Below are positions 63,948 through 64,000 of a stretch of 64,000 nucleotides of DNA, one piece after another (the first letter of the stretch is position 1; each line of letters starts with the position of its first letter). Made by a program: the position numbers and the translations under genes. The stretch is taken from positions 1,836,501 through 1,900,500 of the forward strand of contig CALNXK010000032.1 in assembly GCA_942486035.1 (NCBI GenBank), given 5' to 3'. The DNA is from Porites lobata. Lineage: Eukaryota > Cnidaria > Anthozoa > Scleractinia > Poritidae. Under the pieces are notes generated by a model that saw nothing but the letters and a program-made list of their open reading frames with translations, searched no databases and was not told the DNA's origin.

Positions 63948-64000
63948 GGCTGTAGTATCCTCTTTCTTATCGTTTACGTTGAGTTGTTAATAGTCTACTG
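63948..64000 (+). repeat. B2 repeat of Ngaro-type element (cut by window end)
   Basis: GGCTGTAGTATCCTCTTTCT to the last base of the window; the right terminus of the element probably lies a little beyond. Confidence 0.8.

Larger units (their letters stand above)
59319..64000 (+). mobile_element. Ngaro/PAT-type tyrosine-recombinase retrotransposon (copy 2), nearly complete
   Basis: Order: A1 repeat, Gag-like ORF, RT-RNase H, tyrosine recombinase, B1, A2, B2. The split direct repeats (A1 at the left; B1-A2-B2 at the right) are the diagnostic termini of PAT/Ngaro-type DIRS-order elements. A1 and A2 differ at one of 257 positions, so insertion was recent, although coding breaks already exist. 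B2 reaches the end of the window. No hydrolase or methyltransferase was found. Confidence 0.9.

Overview
This window is animal nuclear DNA, not bacterial. It shows spliceosomal GT-AG junctions, AATAAA signals, LINE, DIRS and Ty3/Gypsy retroelements, Tc1-like and TIR DNA transposons, MITEs, and two integrated Polinton/adintovirus-like elements. The mix (two unrelated Polinton-like lineages, tyrosine-recombinase retrotransposons, a MITE ending in ATTCAGGGGCACCCAACGA, and foldback elements) fits a marine invertebrate. I infer an anthozoan cnidarian such as a stony coral or anemone; the species cannot be read from the sequence. Almost everything is mobile or viral in origin and most genes are decayed. 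No rRNA, tRNA or CRISPR array was found.

Layout. 0.9-2.0 kb: a dead Tc1-like DD34E transposase (minus). 2.05-18.73 kb: Polinton A. Its plus-strand block (2.4-6.1 kb) holds protease, small structural genes, the packaging ATPase, basic core-like proteins and a parvovirus-type phospholipase A2-like protein, joined by ATGA stop/start overlaps. Its minus-strand genes are protein-primed PolB (8.65-6.7 kb, with an intron inside motif B), a penton-like minor capsid gene, a chromodomain integrase, two small genes and a GRF zinc-finger gene (18.7-14.8 kb). No major capsid gene is visible; 8.65-14.84 kb between PolB and penton is non-coding plus a 2.6-kb higher-order satellite that cuts off the penton C-terminus.

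18.87-20.0 kb and 36.8-53.5 kb: pieces of a second element, Polinton-like B (PolB N-terminal region, a small gene, a penton-like protein, a PPxY protein, an A32-type ATPase and a tail-fibre-like repeat protein). It is split by nested insertions. 20.46-30.68 kb: an element with inverted ends bounded by TTAA. It contains a LINE, and that LINE is itself split by a 7.1-kb block of Gypsy and DIRS sequence. 30.7-35.6 kb: LINE and DIRS fragments. 38.2-42.0 kb: a long CR1-like LINE with both ORFs, cut by a 1.4-kb AATCGAT-rich TIR element. 45.2-52.6 kb: an insertion inside the B fibre gene with its own spliced-looking exons and repeats. 53.5-59.3 kb: MITEs and a minus-strand spliced gene of unknown function. 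59.3-64.0 kb: a young Ngaro/PAT-type retroelement with split direct repeats A1, B1, A2 and B2 (B2 runs off the window); its A repeats differ at one of 257 positions.

In Polinton A the genes make up a self-synthesising virus-like transposon: integrase and PolB for integration and replication, ATPase and protease for packaging and maturation, penton and basic proteins for the virion, PLA2 for membrane breach. The stops, frameshifts and missing capsid gene make both copies non-functional as they stand.
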